Positions 41,283 to 50,367 of a stretch of DNA of 64,000 nt are shown here, piece by piece. The position numbers were made by a program, and so were the translations under genes. Below the pieces are notes generated by a model. It did no database searches. It saw only the letters and a list, made by a program, of their open reading frames with translations, and was not told the origin of the DNA. The first letter of the stretch is position 1. The number at the start of each line of letters is the position of its first letter. Source of the DNA: JALZKA01 sp963754045 (GTDB lineage: Bacteria > Actinomycetota > Thermoleophilia > Solirubrobacterales > 70-9); the NCBI GenBank assembly GCA_963754045.1, contig CAVWEN010000002.1, positions 930,001 to 994,000 of the forward strand, in the 5' to 3' direction.

Positions 41283-42803
41283 ATGGAAGCCACTGAAACT
41301 CGCAACGGAACCAACGTCGGCGCGGTCGAGCAGGTGCTCGGCGTCGTCGTGGACGTCGCCTTCCCCGATGAGCTGCCCGAGATCTACTCAGCGCTCAAGA
41401 TCGAGGTCGAGGAGTCCGGCGGCCGGCCCGCCATGGACCTCACGCTGGAGGTCCAGCAGCACCTCGGCGACGACCGTGTGCGCGCCGTCGCCATGGACGC
41501 CACCGACGGCCTGCAGCGTGGCGACGAGGTGACCGACACCGGCGGCCCCATCTCCGTGCCCGTTGGCGAAGGCACGCTGGGCCGCATCTTCAACCTGCTC
41601 GGCGAGCCGATCGACAACGGCGGGGAAGTGAAGTTCGACGAACGCTGGCCGATCCATCGTCCGGCCCCTTCGGTCGAGGACCTCGCCCCTGCGCAGGAGA
41701 TCCTCGAGACGGGGATCAAGGTCATCGATCTGCTGGCGCCGTACGCCAAGGGCGGCAAGGTCGGCCTGTTCGGTGGCGCGGGCGTCGGCAAGACGGTCCT
41801 CATCCAGGAGCTGATCCGCTCGATCGCCGAGGAGCATGAGGGCCTGTCGGCCTTCTGCGGCGTCGGCGAACGCTCGCGCGAGGGCAACGACCTCTGGCTC
41901 GAGATGAAGGAGTCGGGCGTTATCGACAAGACGATGCTCGTCTTCGGCCAGATGAACGAGCCGCCCGGTGCGCGCCTGCGCGTCGCCCTGTCCGGCCTGA
42001 CGATGGCGGAGTATTTCCGCGAGCAGGGCGGTCAGGACGTGCTGCTGTTCATCGACAACATCTTCCGGTTCGTCCAGGCGGGCTCCGAGGTGTCGGCGCT
42101 GCTCGGACGTATGCCTTCAGCGGTGGGCTACCAGCCCACGCTCGAGACCGAGATGGGAGAGTTGCAGGAGCGGATTTCCTCCACCCAGAAGGGGTCGGTC
42201 ACCTCGATCCAGGCCGTCTACGTCCCCGCGGACGACCTGACCGACCCGGCGCCGGCATCCGTCTTCGCCCACCTGAACGCGACCACCACGTTGTCGCGGT
42301 CGATTTCGGAGAAGGGCATCTACCCCGCGGTGGACCCGCTCGACTCGACCTCGACGATTCTCAAGCCGGACATCCTCGGCGAGGAGCACTACAAGACGGC
42401 CACCGACGTGCAGGAAACGCTCCAGCGCTACCGGGAGCTGCAGGACATCATCGCCATTCTCGGCATCGACGAGCTGTCGGACGACGACAAGCAGTCCGTG
42501 AACAGGGCGCGCAAGATCGAGCGCTTCCTCTCGCAGCCGTTCTTCGTCGCGGAGGCCTTCACCGGCCGCTCCGGCGAATTTGTCTCCGTCGCCGACACGG
42601 TCCGTGGATTCCGTGAGATCCTTGACGGCCAGCACGACGATCTGCCCGAGGGCGCCTTCTATATGAAGGGTGGCATCGACCAGGTGACCGGCACCGAGGA
42701 GAAGGGCTCCAACGACGAGGGTGTCGAGCGCGAGCAGGCCGAGGCCGAGGAGCGCAAGGAGAAGGAGGCCGAGGAGGCCGAGGGCGGTAACGGCGAGAGC
42801 TGA
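41283..42803 (+). CDS. atpD: F-type ATP synthase subunit beta with charged C-terminal tail
   Basis: The 506-residue catalytic subunit has Walker A GGAGVGKT at residues 164-171, the catalytic Glu in GVGERSREGND and the DELSDDDK (DELSEED-type) loop. It makes ATP at the catalytic sites. After the normal end near GAFYMKGGID, about 35 residues rich in Glu and Lys follow (EREQAEAEERKEKEAEE), which is unusual for a beta subunit. It is preceded by GGAGAG and overlaps atpC by one base. Confidence 0.97.
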   Translation: MEATETRNGTNVGAVEQVLGVVVDVAFPDELPEIYSALKIEVEESGGRPAMDLTLEVQQHLGDDRVRAVAMDATDGLQRGDEVTDTGGPISVPVGEGTLGRIFNLLGEPIDNGGEVKFDERWPIHRPAPSVEDLAPAQEILETGIKVIDLLAPYAKGGKVGLFGGAGVGKTVLIQELIRSIAEEHEGLSAFCGVGERSREGNDLWLEMKESGVIDKTMLVFGQMNEPPGARLRVALSGLTMAEYFREQGGQDVLLFIDNIFRFVQAGSEVSALLGRMPSAVGYQPTLETEMGELQERISSTQKGSVTSIQAVYVPADDLTDPAPASVFAHLNATTTLSRSISEKGIYPAVDPLDSTSTILKPDILGEEHYKTATDVQETLQRYRELQDIIAILGIDELSDDDKQSVNRARKIERFLSQPFFVAEAFTGRSGEFVSVADTVRGFREILDGQHDDLPEGAFYMKGGIDQVTGTEEKGSNDEGVEREQAEAEERKEKEAEEAEGGNGES

Positions 42804-43225
42804 TGGCCGACGAGCACCGATTCGAAGCCGAGGTCCTCACCCCCGAAGGGGAGGTCTTTCGCGGCGAGCTCTTCCAGCTCTCGACTCGCACCTCAGTGGG
42901 CGAGGTCGGGATCCGGGCCCGCCACGCGCCGCTGGTCGCGCGCCTGGTGCCGAACGAGTTGCGCCTGTGGACCTCGGACTCCGAGACTGACGTCGAGCGC
43001 TATGCGCAGGGTGAGGGCTGGCTCGAGGTATTCGCCAACCGCGCCCGCGTGTTGATCGCCGAGGCAGTCGCGCCCGACCAACTCGACTCCGGCGAGCTGA
43101 AGCAGCGCCTGGAGGAGGCCGAGCAGCGCCTCTCCGAGGCCGAGGACGGCTCCGCGGCGGCCGAGCAGGCCGAGCGCGACAGAGCCCGCGCTCAAGCCTT
43201 CATCGAGATCGCCGAGCGAGCCTGA
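42803..43225 (+). CDS. atpC: F-type ATP synthase subunit epsilon
   Basis: The 140-residue protein has an N-terminal beta-sandwich (FEAEVLTPEGEVFRGELFQL) and a C-terminal helical hairpin (LKQRLEEAEQRLSEAEDG). The C-terminal helices can act as a brake on ATP hydrolysis in this family. It is the last gene of the atp operon; no clear intrinsic terminator follows before the next start. Confidence 0.94.
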   Translation: MADEHRFEAEVLTPEGEVFRGELFQLSTRTSVGEVGIRARHAPLVARLVPNELRLWTSDSETDVERYAQGEGWLEVFANRARVLIAEAVAPDQLDSGELKQRLEEAEQRLSEAEDGSAAAEQAERDRARAQAFIEIAERA

Positions 43226-43234
43226 CCCTGCCAA

Positions 43235-43240
43235 TAGGCT
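43235..43240 (+). promoter_or_regulatory. -10 box TAGGCT before the M20 peptidase
   Basis: TAGGCT ends eight bases before ATG 43249, with no Shine-Dalgarno sequence. Confidence 0.4.
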
Positions 43241-43248
43241 GATCGCTC

Positions 43249-44343
43249 ATGGATGAGCGGTTGCTCACGGAGAAGCTGATCGGCGTCGATACCTCCGGGC
43301 GGGAGGGGGTAAAGCTGTGTGCGGGGTTTGTGCGCGGCTGGCTCGAGGCGCGCGATATCGCCGTGCGCGAGTCCTCGTGCCGGGGACTGCCGGTTCTCCA
43401 GGCGCGTGTGGGTCCCGACAATGCGGAGACCACGCTCCTGCTCCACGGCCACCTGGACGTCGTGCCCGGGCGTCCCGAGCAGTTCGAGCCGCGGGTCGAG
43501 GGCGACCGCCTCTTTGGCCGCGGTGCCTACGACATGAAGGGTGGCTTGGCGGGGCTGATGCTGGCGCTGGCCGACCTGCGCGACGTCGAGGGCGTCGCGG
43601 TGCGCCTTGGGATCGTCTCCGACGAGGAATCCGAGGAAGAGGACGAGCGCGGCGGCGACACCCTCGTGGACGAGGGCTTTGCAGGCGACTTTGCGATCAC
43701 CGGCGAGCCGACCGACATGCTGATCGGGATCGCAGCGAAGGGTGTGCTGGCGATGAGGATCCGGGTCGAGGGCCGAGCTGCACACGGCGCCACCCCGTGG
43801 CTGGGTCAAAACGCGATCCTGCGCGCGATCGAGGTTTTCCGGGCTATCGAGTCGCTACCGTTTGCCCAACGCTCATCCAGCCTCTATGACCGGCCATCGA
43901 TCAATCTCGGCCGGATCCTTGGGGGCGACGCTCTCAACAAGGTGCCAGACGCTTGTGTCATTGACGTGGACGTTCGATACCTGCCCGAGCAGGATCCCGA
44001 GGCGATCCTCGACGAGGTGCGCACCGTGGACGGCGCCGACGTGATTTCGACCTTCCGCCGCCCCCCCGTGTTGATCGACCCCAGCTCAAAGTTCGTGCGT
44101 GCACTCTGCGCGGCGGCCTCGCCTCACCATCCCGATGCGGTGACCACTGTCGGCAGGCACGGCGCCTCCGACGCGGTTTCGTTCCTGCGGGCAGGAATCC
44201 CGGCGGTTGAGTTCGGCCCGCTCGGCGCCGGCCACCATGGCCCCGAGGAGTGGGTCTCGATCGAGTCACTCGCTAGCTACCGGCGCACGATCGGCGACTT
44301 CGTCCGTTCCCTGGCTGTCGGGAACGGGGAGGGGGAGTCGTGA
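43249..44343 (+). CDS. M20 family metallopeptidase/deacylase (ArgE/DapE-like)
   Basis: The 364-residue protein carries the two-metal M20 motifs: GHLDVVPG, GRGAYDMKGG (bridging Asp), the catalytic EE in VSDEESEEED and GEPTDM, with a dimerisation lid in the middle. Members hydrolyse N-acyl amino acids or succinyl-diaminopimelate; which one cannot be decided here. It probably starts its own leaderless message and overlaps the LCP gene by four bases. Confidence 0.88.
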   Translation: MDERLLTEKLIGVDTSGREGVKLCAGFVRGWLEARDIAVRESSCRGLPVLQARVGPDNAETTLLLHGHLDVVPGRPEQFEPRVEGDRLFGRGAYDMKGGLAGLMLALADLRDVEGVAVRLGIVSDEESEEEDERGGDTLVDEGFAGDFAITGEPTDMLIGIAAKGVLAMRIRVEGRAAHGATPWLGQNAILRAIEVFRAIESLPFAQRSSSLYDRPSINLGRILGGDALNKVPDACVIDVDVRYLPEQDPEAILDEVRTVDGADVISTFRRPPVLIDPSSKFVRALCAAASPHHPDAVTTVGRHGASDAVSFLRAGIPAVEFGPLGAGHHGPEEWVSIESLASYRRTIGDFVRSLAVGNGEGES

Positions 44344-46451
44344 GCGACGAGACGCACGACGAAGAGCGCAACGACACGCCGGTCGAGGGCGAGGACTCGC
44401 AACCCGAAGTGCCGCCTCCCTCTACGTGGGCCGGCCGCAAGCGCAGCGGCGGGGTCGAGCCAGAGGCAGAGTTGGAGGACCCCAGCGGTCTCACCGCGGA
44501 GTTCGACAGCCTCGAGACCGAGCTGGCCGCGGAGCTTGCGGGCGACGAGGACGAGCCGGAGGTCGGCGACGAGGACGAGCCGGAGGTCGACGACGCCGAC
44601 GAGCCGGAGGTGGACGACGCGGACCTCGCCGAGGATCCGCCCGACGAGTTCGAGTTCGAGGACGACGAGGATGGAGAGGAAGCGGTTGAGGAGGAGGACG
44701 AGGAGCCGGCCGAGGAGGCTGCCGCGGCGACGCCTCCGGTCGGCGCCACGACCGAGGCGGACACCCTCGCAATCTCCGACGAGGAGGCAGCCCGCGAGGC
44801 CGCACATGCGGGCCTGAGGGCCCGTACCGCCACTGAGGCCGCCCGGCGAGGGTTGACTGTCCCGACCGGCGAGGCCGTGGTGCCGCCGGTGGCCTCCGTC
44901 GCAACCGCCTCCACGCAGGGCGATGGCACGGGGGATGCGCCCCCGGCCCGGGTCTGGTGGCGCTTCGTTGCCGCGACCTTCGTAATCATCGCCTCGATGG
45001 CGGCCGCTACGTCGGTCTCCTTCCTGCTGTTTTTGTCCGATATCGCCGACGGCCTCGGCGACAGCGGGGCGTTCAACGACGTGAAGGGCGCGCTCGAGAA
45101 CGTGGAGCCCGGCGAGCCGCAGACGATCATGATCCTCGGCTCCGACAAGCGCAGCGGCACCCCGGGCGACCCGGGTCGTTCCGACACCACCCTGCTGCTT
45201 CGCGTGGATCCCGACAAGGGGCTTCTCGCGCTCCTCTCACTGCCCCGCGACCTCAAGGTCACGATCCCCGGTTACGGCACGGACAAGCTGAACGCCGCCT
45301 ACTCCTACGGCGAACAGGCGAAGAAGAACGGTGGGCCGGAGCTGACGCTCAAGACCGTCAAGGACCTGCTTGGAATCCCGATCAACCACGTTGTCAACGT
45401 GGACTTCACCGGTTTCTATGAGGCTGTCAATGCGATCGACTGCGTCTACATAGACGTGGACCGGGAGTACTTCCATTCGAACGAAGGCCTCTTCGGTGAC
45501 CAGCTCTACGCCGAGATCGACGTTCCCGCCGGATACTCGAAGCTCTGCGGGTACACCGCGCTCCAGTTCGTGCGCTATCGCCATGAGGACAACGACCTCG
45601 TCCGCGGCGCCCGGCAGCAGGACTTCGTCCGCGAGGCGCGCCAGCGGATCCCCCCGCGCAAGCTCCTGCCGGTCTTTGGCGAAGGCAACGAACTGATCGA
45701 GATCTTCAAGGACTACACGACATCCGATATCGACGACGTCGCGACCATCATCGACATGCTCGAGACGTTCATCTCGGTTCGCAACGCGGAAGTGCGCCAG
45801 GTGGACCTGGGCGAGATCGTCCCCGACGGCGGGGTCGAGGCAACTAACGAGCAGGTCGAGGCCTCGGTCGACATGTTCCTCGGTACGGACATCGATCCGG
45901 ACGCCGCGAGTGCCGATCCAGTTGCTCCGGAAAAGCCGGCCAAGCGCGAGAAGAGGAAGGACAAGCCGAAGCAGGGGGCCGATGCCGCCCCAAGCGTGAT
46001 CGACTCGACCGGCGCCGCCCAGACCTATTCCGCCGAGTTCACGAGAATCCTCAAACGCCGCAAGGCGAAGCTGCCCGTCTACCAACCGACGGCGATCCTC
46101 AGTCAGTCGGAGATTCTCGACGACTCGCGCGTCTTCGAGGTGGCCGGGTTCGACAACAGGGGGGTCTACCGCGGCTACAAGTTCGTGATGTCCTATCCCG
46201 AGTCCGGCTTCAGCTCCTACTACGGGGTGAGCGGAGTGAACTGGCTCGATGCGCCGATCCTTGACAACCCCAGCGAGACAAGGAACGTCGAAGGCCGCAA
46301 CTACCTGCTCTTCTACCAGGCCGACAAGCTGCGCCTGGTCGGCTGGAAGACCGAGAAGGGCTCCTACTGGGTCAACAACACCCTCACCCAGTCGCTCTCC
46401 GAGGCGGAGATGCTCGAGATCGCCACCGGCGTCCGCGATTACGTCGGCTAG
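44340..46451 (+). CDS. LytR-CpsA-Psr family cell-wall glycopolymer ligase
   Basis: The 703-residue protein has a long acidic cytoplasmic N-terminus (about 205 residues) with a tandem DEDEPEV/DDADEPEV repeat, one membrane helix (residues about 208-233) and an extracellular LCP domain. In that domain ILGSDKRSG, RSDTTLLLRVDP, LSLPRDLKVTIPG and FVRYRHEDNDLVRGARQQ give the usual Asp/Arg pyrophosphate-binding residues. A C-terminal LytR_C-like region follows. It transfers undecaprenyl-linked polymers to peptidoglycan. It overlaps the M20 gene. Confidence 0.9.
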   Translation: MSDETHDEERNDTPVEGEDSQPEVPPPSTWAGRKRSGGVEPEAELEDPSGLTAEFDSLETELAAELAGDEDEPEVGDEDEPEVDDADEPEVDDADLAEDPPDEFEFEDDEDGEEAVEEEDEEPAEEAAAATPPVGATTEADTLAISDEEAAREAAHAGLRARTATEAARRGLTVPTGEAVVPPVASVATASTQGDGTGDAPPARVWWRFVAATFVIIASMAAATSVSFLLFLSDIADGLGDSGAFNDVKGALENVEPGEPQTIMILGSDKRSGTPGDPGRSDTTLLLRVDPDKGLLALLSLPRDLKVTIPGYGTDKLNAAYSYGEQAKKNGGPELTLKTVKDLLGIPINHVVNVDFTGFYEAVNAIDCVYIDVDREYFHSNEGLFGDQLYAEIDVPAGYSKLCGYTALQFVRYRHEDNDLVRGARQQDFVREARQRIPPRKLLPVFGEGNELIEIFKDYTTSDIDDVATIIDMLETFISVRNAEVRQVDLGEIVPDGGVEATNEQVEASVDMFLGTDIDPDAASADPVAPEKPAKREKRKDKPKQGADAAPSVIDSTGAAQTYSAEFTRILKRRKAKLPVYQPTAILSQSEILDDSRVFEVAGFDNRGVYRGYKFVMSYPESGFSSYYGVSGVNWLDAPILDNPSETRNVEGRNYLLFYQADKLRLVGWKTEKGSYWVNNTLTQSLSEAEMLEIATGVRDYVG

Positions 46452-46456
46452 ACGAC

Positions 46457-46462
46457 TAGCCT
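46457..46462 (+). promoter_or_regulatory. -10 box TAGCCT before the UDP-glucose dehydrogenase gene
   Basis: TAGCCT ends seven bases before GTG 46470; no Shine-Dalgarno sequence is present. Confidence 0.4.
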
Positions 46463-46469
46463 CCCGCGC

Positions 46470-47768
46470 GTGAGCGAGCCAAAGCAGCCCATTGGCGTGA
46501 TCGGGATCGGCTGGGTCGGCCTCGTTTCGGCCACCTGCTTCGCCGAGCTCGGGCACGACGTCGTCGCCCTGGACATCGACGAGGCGAAGGTTGAGGCCCT
46601 GGGCCGCGGCGAGGTGACCATGCACGAGCCGGGCCTTCCGGAGGTGTTGGCGCGAAACGCCGAGCGGCTGACCTTCACAACCTCGATGGACGCCGTTCTG
46701 ACCGCGTCAAAGATCCTGTTCTGCTGCGTGGACACGCCGCCGACGTATTCAGGCGACGCCGACCTCTCCCGGGTCCGGGCTGTGGTCGAGAAGATGCCGT
46801 CCGGGGGCGAGCACGCGCTGGTGATGAAGAGCACCGTGCCGTCGGGTACCGGCGCCGCGATCCGACGCGAGGTTCCCGACCTCGCCTACGTGAGCTGCCC
46901 CGAGTTCCTCAAGGAAGGTTCGGCGCTCGACGACTTCATGCGGCCTGATCGGGTCGTGGTGGGCGCCGACGCCGGCTCGGAATGGGCGGCGGAGGACGTG
47001 GAGGCGATCTACTCGGCCCTGCCGGGTCAGCTCGTGCGCACGGACGTGGCCTCGGCGGAGATGATCAAGCTCGCCTCAAACGCGTTCCTCGCGACCAAAA
47101 TCTCCTTTATCAACGAGATCGCGAATGTCTGCGAGGAGACCGGTGCGGACGTGATCGAGGTCGCGCGCGGGATGGGGCTCGACGAGCGGATCGGCCCGAG
47201 CTTCCTAAACGCCGGCCTAGGCTTCGGCGGTTCGTGCTTTCCAAAAGACGTCAACGCTCTCAAGCAGCTCGCCGGCAACTCCGGCTACCACTTTCAGCTG
47301 CTGAACGCGGTGATCGAGGTAAACGAGCTGCAGAAGCGGCGGGTGATCGCCAAGCTCGAGAAGCATCTCGGCTCGCTCGCCGACAAGCGGATCGCGGTGC
47401 TCGGGCTCGCATTCAAGCCGAACACGGACGATATGCGCGAGGCGACAAGCCTCGTGCTCTCAGCGCGGCTCCAGGGCGAGGGGGCGACGGTCGCCGCGTA
47501 CGACCCGGTTGCCACGGCCACCGCAACAGAGCTGCTACCGAACGTGGAGATGGCCGACTCCGCCGAGCATGCGTTGGAGGGCGCCGACGCGGCGGTGCTC
47601 GTCACCGAGTGGCCGGAGTTCGCCAAGCTCGACTGGGCAGCCGTCAGGCAGCGCATGGCGCAGCCGGTCGTGGTGGACGGCCGCAACTTTCTGGATCCAG
47701 ACGCGATGCGCGAGGCCGGATTCGCCTACGAGGGCATCGGCCGTGCTGGCTCAGATGGACCGGTCTGA
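46470..47768 (+). CDS. UDP-glucose/GDP-mannose 6-dehydrogenase family protein
   Basis: The 432-residue protein has the N-terminal NAD motif GIGWVGLVSATCFAELGHDV, the catalytic Cys256 in GFGGSCFPKDV and a C-terminal UDP-binding Rossmann domain (VLGLAFKPNTDDMREA). It most likely oxidises UDP-glucose to UDP-glucuronate for surface polymers. It is the first of three overlapping sugar genes. Confidence 0.9.
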   Translation: MSEPKQPIGVIGIGWVGLVSATCFAELGHDVVALDIDEAKVEALGRGEVTMHEPGLPEVLARNAERLTFTTSMDAVLTASKILFCCVDTPPTYSGDADLSRVRAVVEKMPSGGEHALVMKSTVPSGTGAAIRREVPDLAYVSCPEFLKEGSALDDFMRPDRVVVGADAGSEWAAEDVEAIYSALPGQLVRTDVASAEMIKLASNAFLATKISFINEIANVCEETGADVIEVARGMGLDERIGPSFLNAGLGFGGSCFPKDVNALKQLAGNSGYHFQLLNAVIEVNELQKRRVIAKLEKHLGSLADKRIAVLGLAFKPNTDDMREATSLVLSARLQGEGATVAAYDPVATATATELLPNVEMADSAEHALEGADAAVLVTEWPEFAKLDWAAVRQRMAQPVVVDGRNFLDPDAMREAGFAYEGIGRAGSDGPV

Positions 47769-48862
47769 TGCAGGCGCTTGTTTTGGTCGGCGGCGAGGGC
47801 ACCCGCCTTCGGCCTCTGACGCTGACCCAGCCGAAGCCGGCGATCCCGCTCGTCGACCGGCCGTTCATTCGCTTCATGCTCGAGTGGTTGGGGCGCCACA
47901 GCGTCGAGAGTGTGGTGCTCGCTTGCGGCTTCCGCGCCGACGACCTGCGCTCCGCGCTGGGCGACTCCGTCCCGGGCGGCCCGGAGATTGCCTACCTTGA
48001 GGAGCGTGAGCCTCTCGGCACCGCGGGGCCGATCAGGCTCGCCGCCGATCAGGGCCTGCTCGCGGACCGGTTTTTGGTGTTGAACGGCGATGTCCTCTCG
48101 GACCTCGACCTGACGGCACATCTGGCCGCCCATGTCGAGCGCGATGCGGTCGCGTCGCTGGCGCTGTACGCCGTCAAGGACCCGTCGGCCTACGGGCTGG
48201 TGCGGCTCGCCGACGACGGTGCTGTGCAGGCATTCGTCGAGAAGCCGGACCCCGCTGAGATCGACACCAACCTCGTCAACGCGGGCGCCTATGTCCTCGA
48301 TCGCGCGGCCGTGGACCTGATCGCTCCCGGGCGGGCCGTTTCAATCGAGCGCGAGGTGTTTCCGCGCCTAGTGCGACAGGGGCTCTACGGGCTAGCCCTC
48401 GAGGGCTATTGGATGGATATCGGAACGCCCGCGCGCTACCTGCAGGCGAGCTGGGACATCCTGGGCGGAGCTGTGAAGACGGAGGTCGCAGCGCGCACCG
48501 ACGGCTCGGGACTGGGCATCGACGAGCACGCCGACGTGGACGGAGGAGCAACCGTGGAGGCGCCAGTTCTGGTCGACTCCGGCGCGATGATCGCCGAGAT
48601 GGCGGCGATTGGCCCACGCGCGGTGGTTGGGCGCGACTGTGAAGTCGGCGCCGCGGCACTGGTTGCCGGAAGCGTGCTGCACGCCGGGTGCCGGATCGGC
48701 GCCGGCGCGCGCGTGGAGGGCTCGATCCTTGCCGCCGGGGTGGAGGTCGGCGCCGAAGCCGCCGTCGCCGAGGGCTCGGTGATCGGCGAGGGCGCTCGCA
48801 TCGAGGCCGGAGTTGTGCTGGAGCCCGAGACGAAGCTGGAGCCTGGAGGCGTGGCGGCATGA
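47768..48862 (+). CDS. sugar-1-phosphate nucleotidyltransferase with beta-helix C-terminus
   Basis: The 364-residue protein has the signature ALVLVGGEGTRLRPLTLTQPKP and NGDVLSDLDL, then the sugar-binding VEKPDP region. The C-terminal third is a left-handed beta-helix with degenerate hexapeptides (VGAAALVAGSVLHAG). It resembles mannose-1-phosphate guanylyltransferases; the sugar is not certain. It overlaps the dehydrogenase by one base and the isomerase by four. The frame open upstream to 46982 is a shadow. Confidence 0.88.
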   Translation: MQALVLVGGEGTRLRPLTLTQPKPAIPLVDRPFIRFMLEWLGRHSVESVVLACGFRADDLRSALGDSVPGGPEIAYLEEREPLGTAGPIRLAADQGLLADRFLVLNGDVLSDLDLTAHLAAHVERDAVASLALYAVKDPSAYGLVRLADDGAVQAFVEKPDPAEIDTNLVNAGAYVLDRAAVDLIAPGRAVSIEREVFPRLVRQGLYGLALEGYWMDIGTPARYLQASWDILGGAVKTEVAARTDGSGLGIDEHADVDGGATVEAPVLVDSGAMIAEMAAIGPRAVVGRDCEVGAAALVAGSVLHAGCRIGAGARVEGSILAAGVEVGAEAAVAEGSVIGEGARIEAGVVLEPETKLEPGGVAA

Positions 48863-49890
48863 CGGTGCACGAGCGCATCGAAGCGATCCGGGCCATTGAC
48901 TCCCAGGGCCAGCTCGACGACGTGCTGGAGATGCCGGCGCACCTGTCCGACGCCCTGTTCCGGGTCGAGTCCGCCCGGCTGGGGGAGATGCAGTCGAGCG
49001 GCCTCGTGGTCTGCGGGATGGGGGGCTCGGGGATCGGAGGCGAGTTGGCACGCGCCGCGATCGGCGACAGGCTCTCGCTGCCTCTCACCACAACGCGCGA
49101 TTACGCGCTCGCGCCCTGGACTCCACCCGATCGCGTCGTTCTCTGCGCGAGCTACTCGGGCAACACCGAGGAGACGCTGGCGTGTTTCGAGGCCGCCGAG
49201 GCGATCGGGGCAAAGCGGATCGTGACTACCACCGGTGGCGCTCTGGGCGAGGCGGCGCGCAAAGCAGAGGCGCCGGTGATTCCGATTCCAGCCGCTCTCC
49301 AGCCGCGCGCGGCCGTCGGCTACATGGTTGTGGCGGCCGCCCAGGTCGCGGCTCTGGCTGGAGCGACGCCCGGCATGCGGATGGAGATCGACTCGGCGGC
49401 GGCGGCGTTGCGTGGCGCGTTGGACGGCATCATCGAGCGCGCGGTCGGCCTCGCCGACGCGATCGAGGGCTCGTTCCCGGTCGTGTACGGAGCGGATCTC
49501 ACCGCCCCCGTGGCCTACCGCTGGAAAACCCAATTCAACGAGAACTCGAAGCTGCCCGCAATCTGGCACGAGATGCCGGAGATGAACCACAACGAGATCG
49601 TCGGCTGGCACCCGGGCAACGGCGCCGAGCACTTCTCGGCGATCTTCCTAGCCGACGTCGATCAGCATCCGCGCCAGCGCGAGCGCATGGAACTGACCGC
49701 CGAGCTGATCGCGCCCGGGGCCCACACCGTGGAGATGATCGAGACGGAGGGCGACAGCCGCACCGCCCGGATGCTGTGGTCGGTGTTGCTCGGCGACATT
49801 GCCTCGCTCGATCTCGCGGCAAGAGCAGCCATCGACCCGTCGCCCGTCGCCGTGATCGAGGAGCTGAAGGACCGGCTCGGACGCCCGTAG
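48859..49890 (+). CDS. bifunctional phosphoglucose/phosphomannose isomerase
   Basis: The 343-residue protein has two SIS domains: CGMGGSGIGGELAR, SYSGNTEETL and the conserved NENSKLPA and MNHNEIVGW segments of the archaeal/actinobacterial PGI/PMI family. It interconverts fructose 6-phosphate with glucose 6-phosphate and mannose 6-phosphate, matching the adjoining nucleotidyltransferase. ATG 48859 overlaps the previous stop. Confidence 0.92.
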   Translation: MTVHERIEAIRAIDSQGQLDDVLEMPAHLSDALFRVESARLGEMQSSGLVVCGMGGSGIGGELARAAIGDRLSLPLTTTRDYALAPWTPPDRVVLCASYSGNTEETLACFEAAEAIGAKRIVTTTGGALGEAARKAEAPVIPIPAALQPRAAVGYMVVAAAQVAALAGATPGMRMEIDSAAAALRGALDGIIERAVGLADAIEGSFPVVYGADLTAPVAYRWKTQFNENSKLPAIWHEMPEMNHNEIVGWHPGNGAEHFSAIFLADVDQHPRQRERMELTAELIAPGAHTVEMIETEGDSRTARMLWSVLLGDIASLDLAARAAIDPSPVAVIEELKDRLGRP

Positions 49891-49893
49891 GGC

Positions 49894-50283
49894 TCAGGCT
49901 GCTTCGGCTTGGGGCTGCTCGACGTCAGGCGGATCCTCGGCCTGGGTCGTCGTCTTCTGGAAGAGCGAATCGGGCTCGGCGTCCTCGTCGAGCCTGCTCC
50001 GCGCGATCTCGCCGCGTAGGCGTTCCTCCAGGGTTTTCAGCTCGTCGGCGAGGTGGGCCTGACCGCGCTGCTCCTGGACGATCATCAGCAGCGCTATTCG
50101 CTCGCTCACAGCCATCACCTCACGCTTGACGGTGGCCGCGACCAGCGCCTCGCGCTCCTGGGCGAGCGCATCAATCATCTCTCGCCGGATCTCGCGGGCG
50201 AGCAGGAGCAGACGTTCCTCGCTCGCCAGGGCGTGGACATGCTGATCCGCTCGTTTGCGGCGCCGAAGCCAGCTCACGGGCAT
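49894..50283 (-). CDS. coiled-coil protein, function unknown
   Basis: The protein of about 129 residues starts with a basic MPVSWLRRRKRADQ and is predicted helical over residues 15-95 (REIRREMIDALAQEREALVA, ELKTLEERLRGEIARSRLDE), ending in an acidic disordered tail. It may be a real small gene: codon third positions are GC-rich in this frame and its start lies in the divergent gap before the ABC transporter. No family was recognised. Confidence 0.55.
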   Translation of the reverse strand: MPVSWLRRRKRADQHVHALASEERLLLLAREIRREMIDALAQEREALVAATVKREVMAVSERIALLMIVQEQRGQAHLADELKTLEERLRGEIARSRLDEDAEPDSLFQKTTTQAEDPPDVEQPQAEAA

Positions 50284-50335
50284 CAACGAACCCTAGGCAC
50301 GGGAGCGGACGCCAAGTTCGAAACCCCATCTCGTA

Positions 50336-50353
50336 ACTGACTCTTTGGTCAGT
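50336..50353. promoter_or_regulatory. palindromic operator at the ABC exporter promoter
   Basis: ACTGAC-TCTTTG-GTCAGT is a perfect 6-base inverted repeat that abuts a TACCCT box (50353-50358), nine bases before the GTG of the ABC gene. A repressor bound here would block transcription. Confidence 0.55.
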
Positions 50354-50367
50354 ACCCTTTCCGCTTC

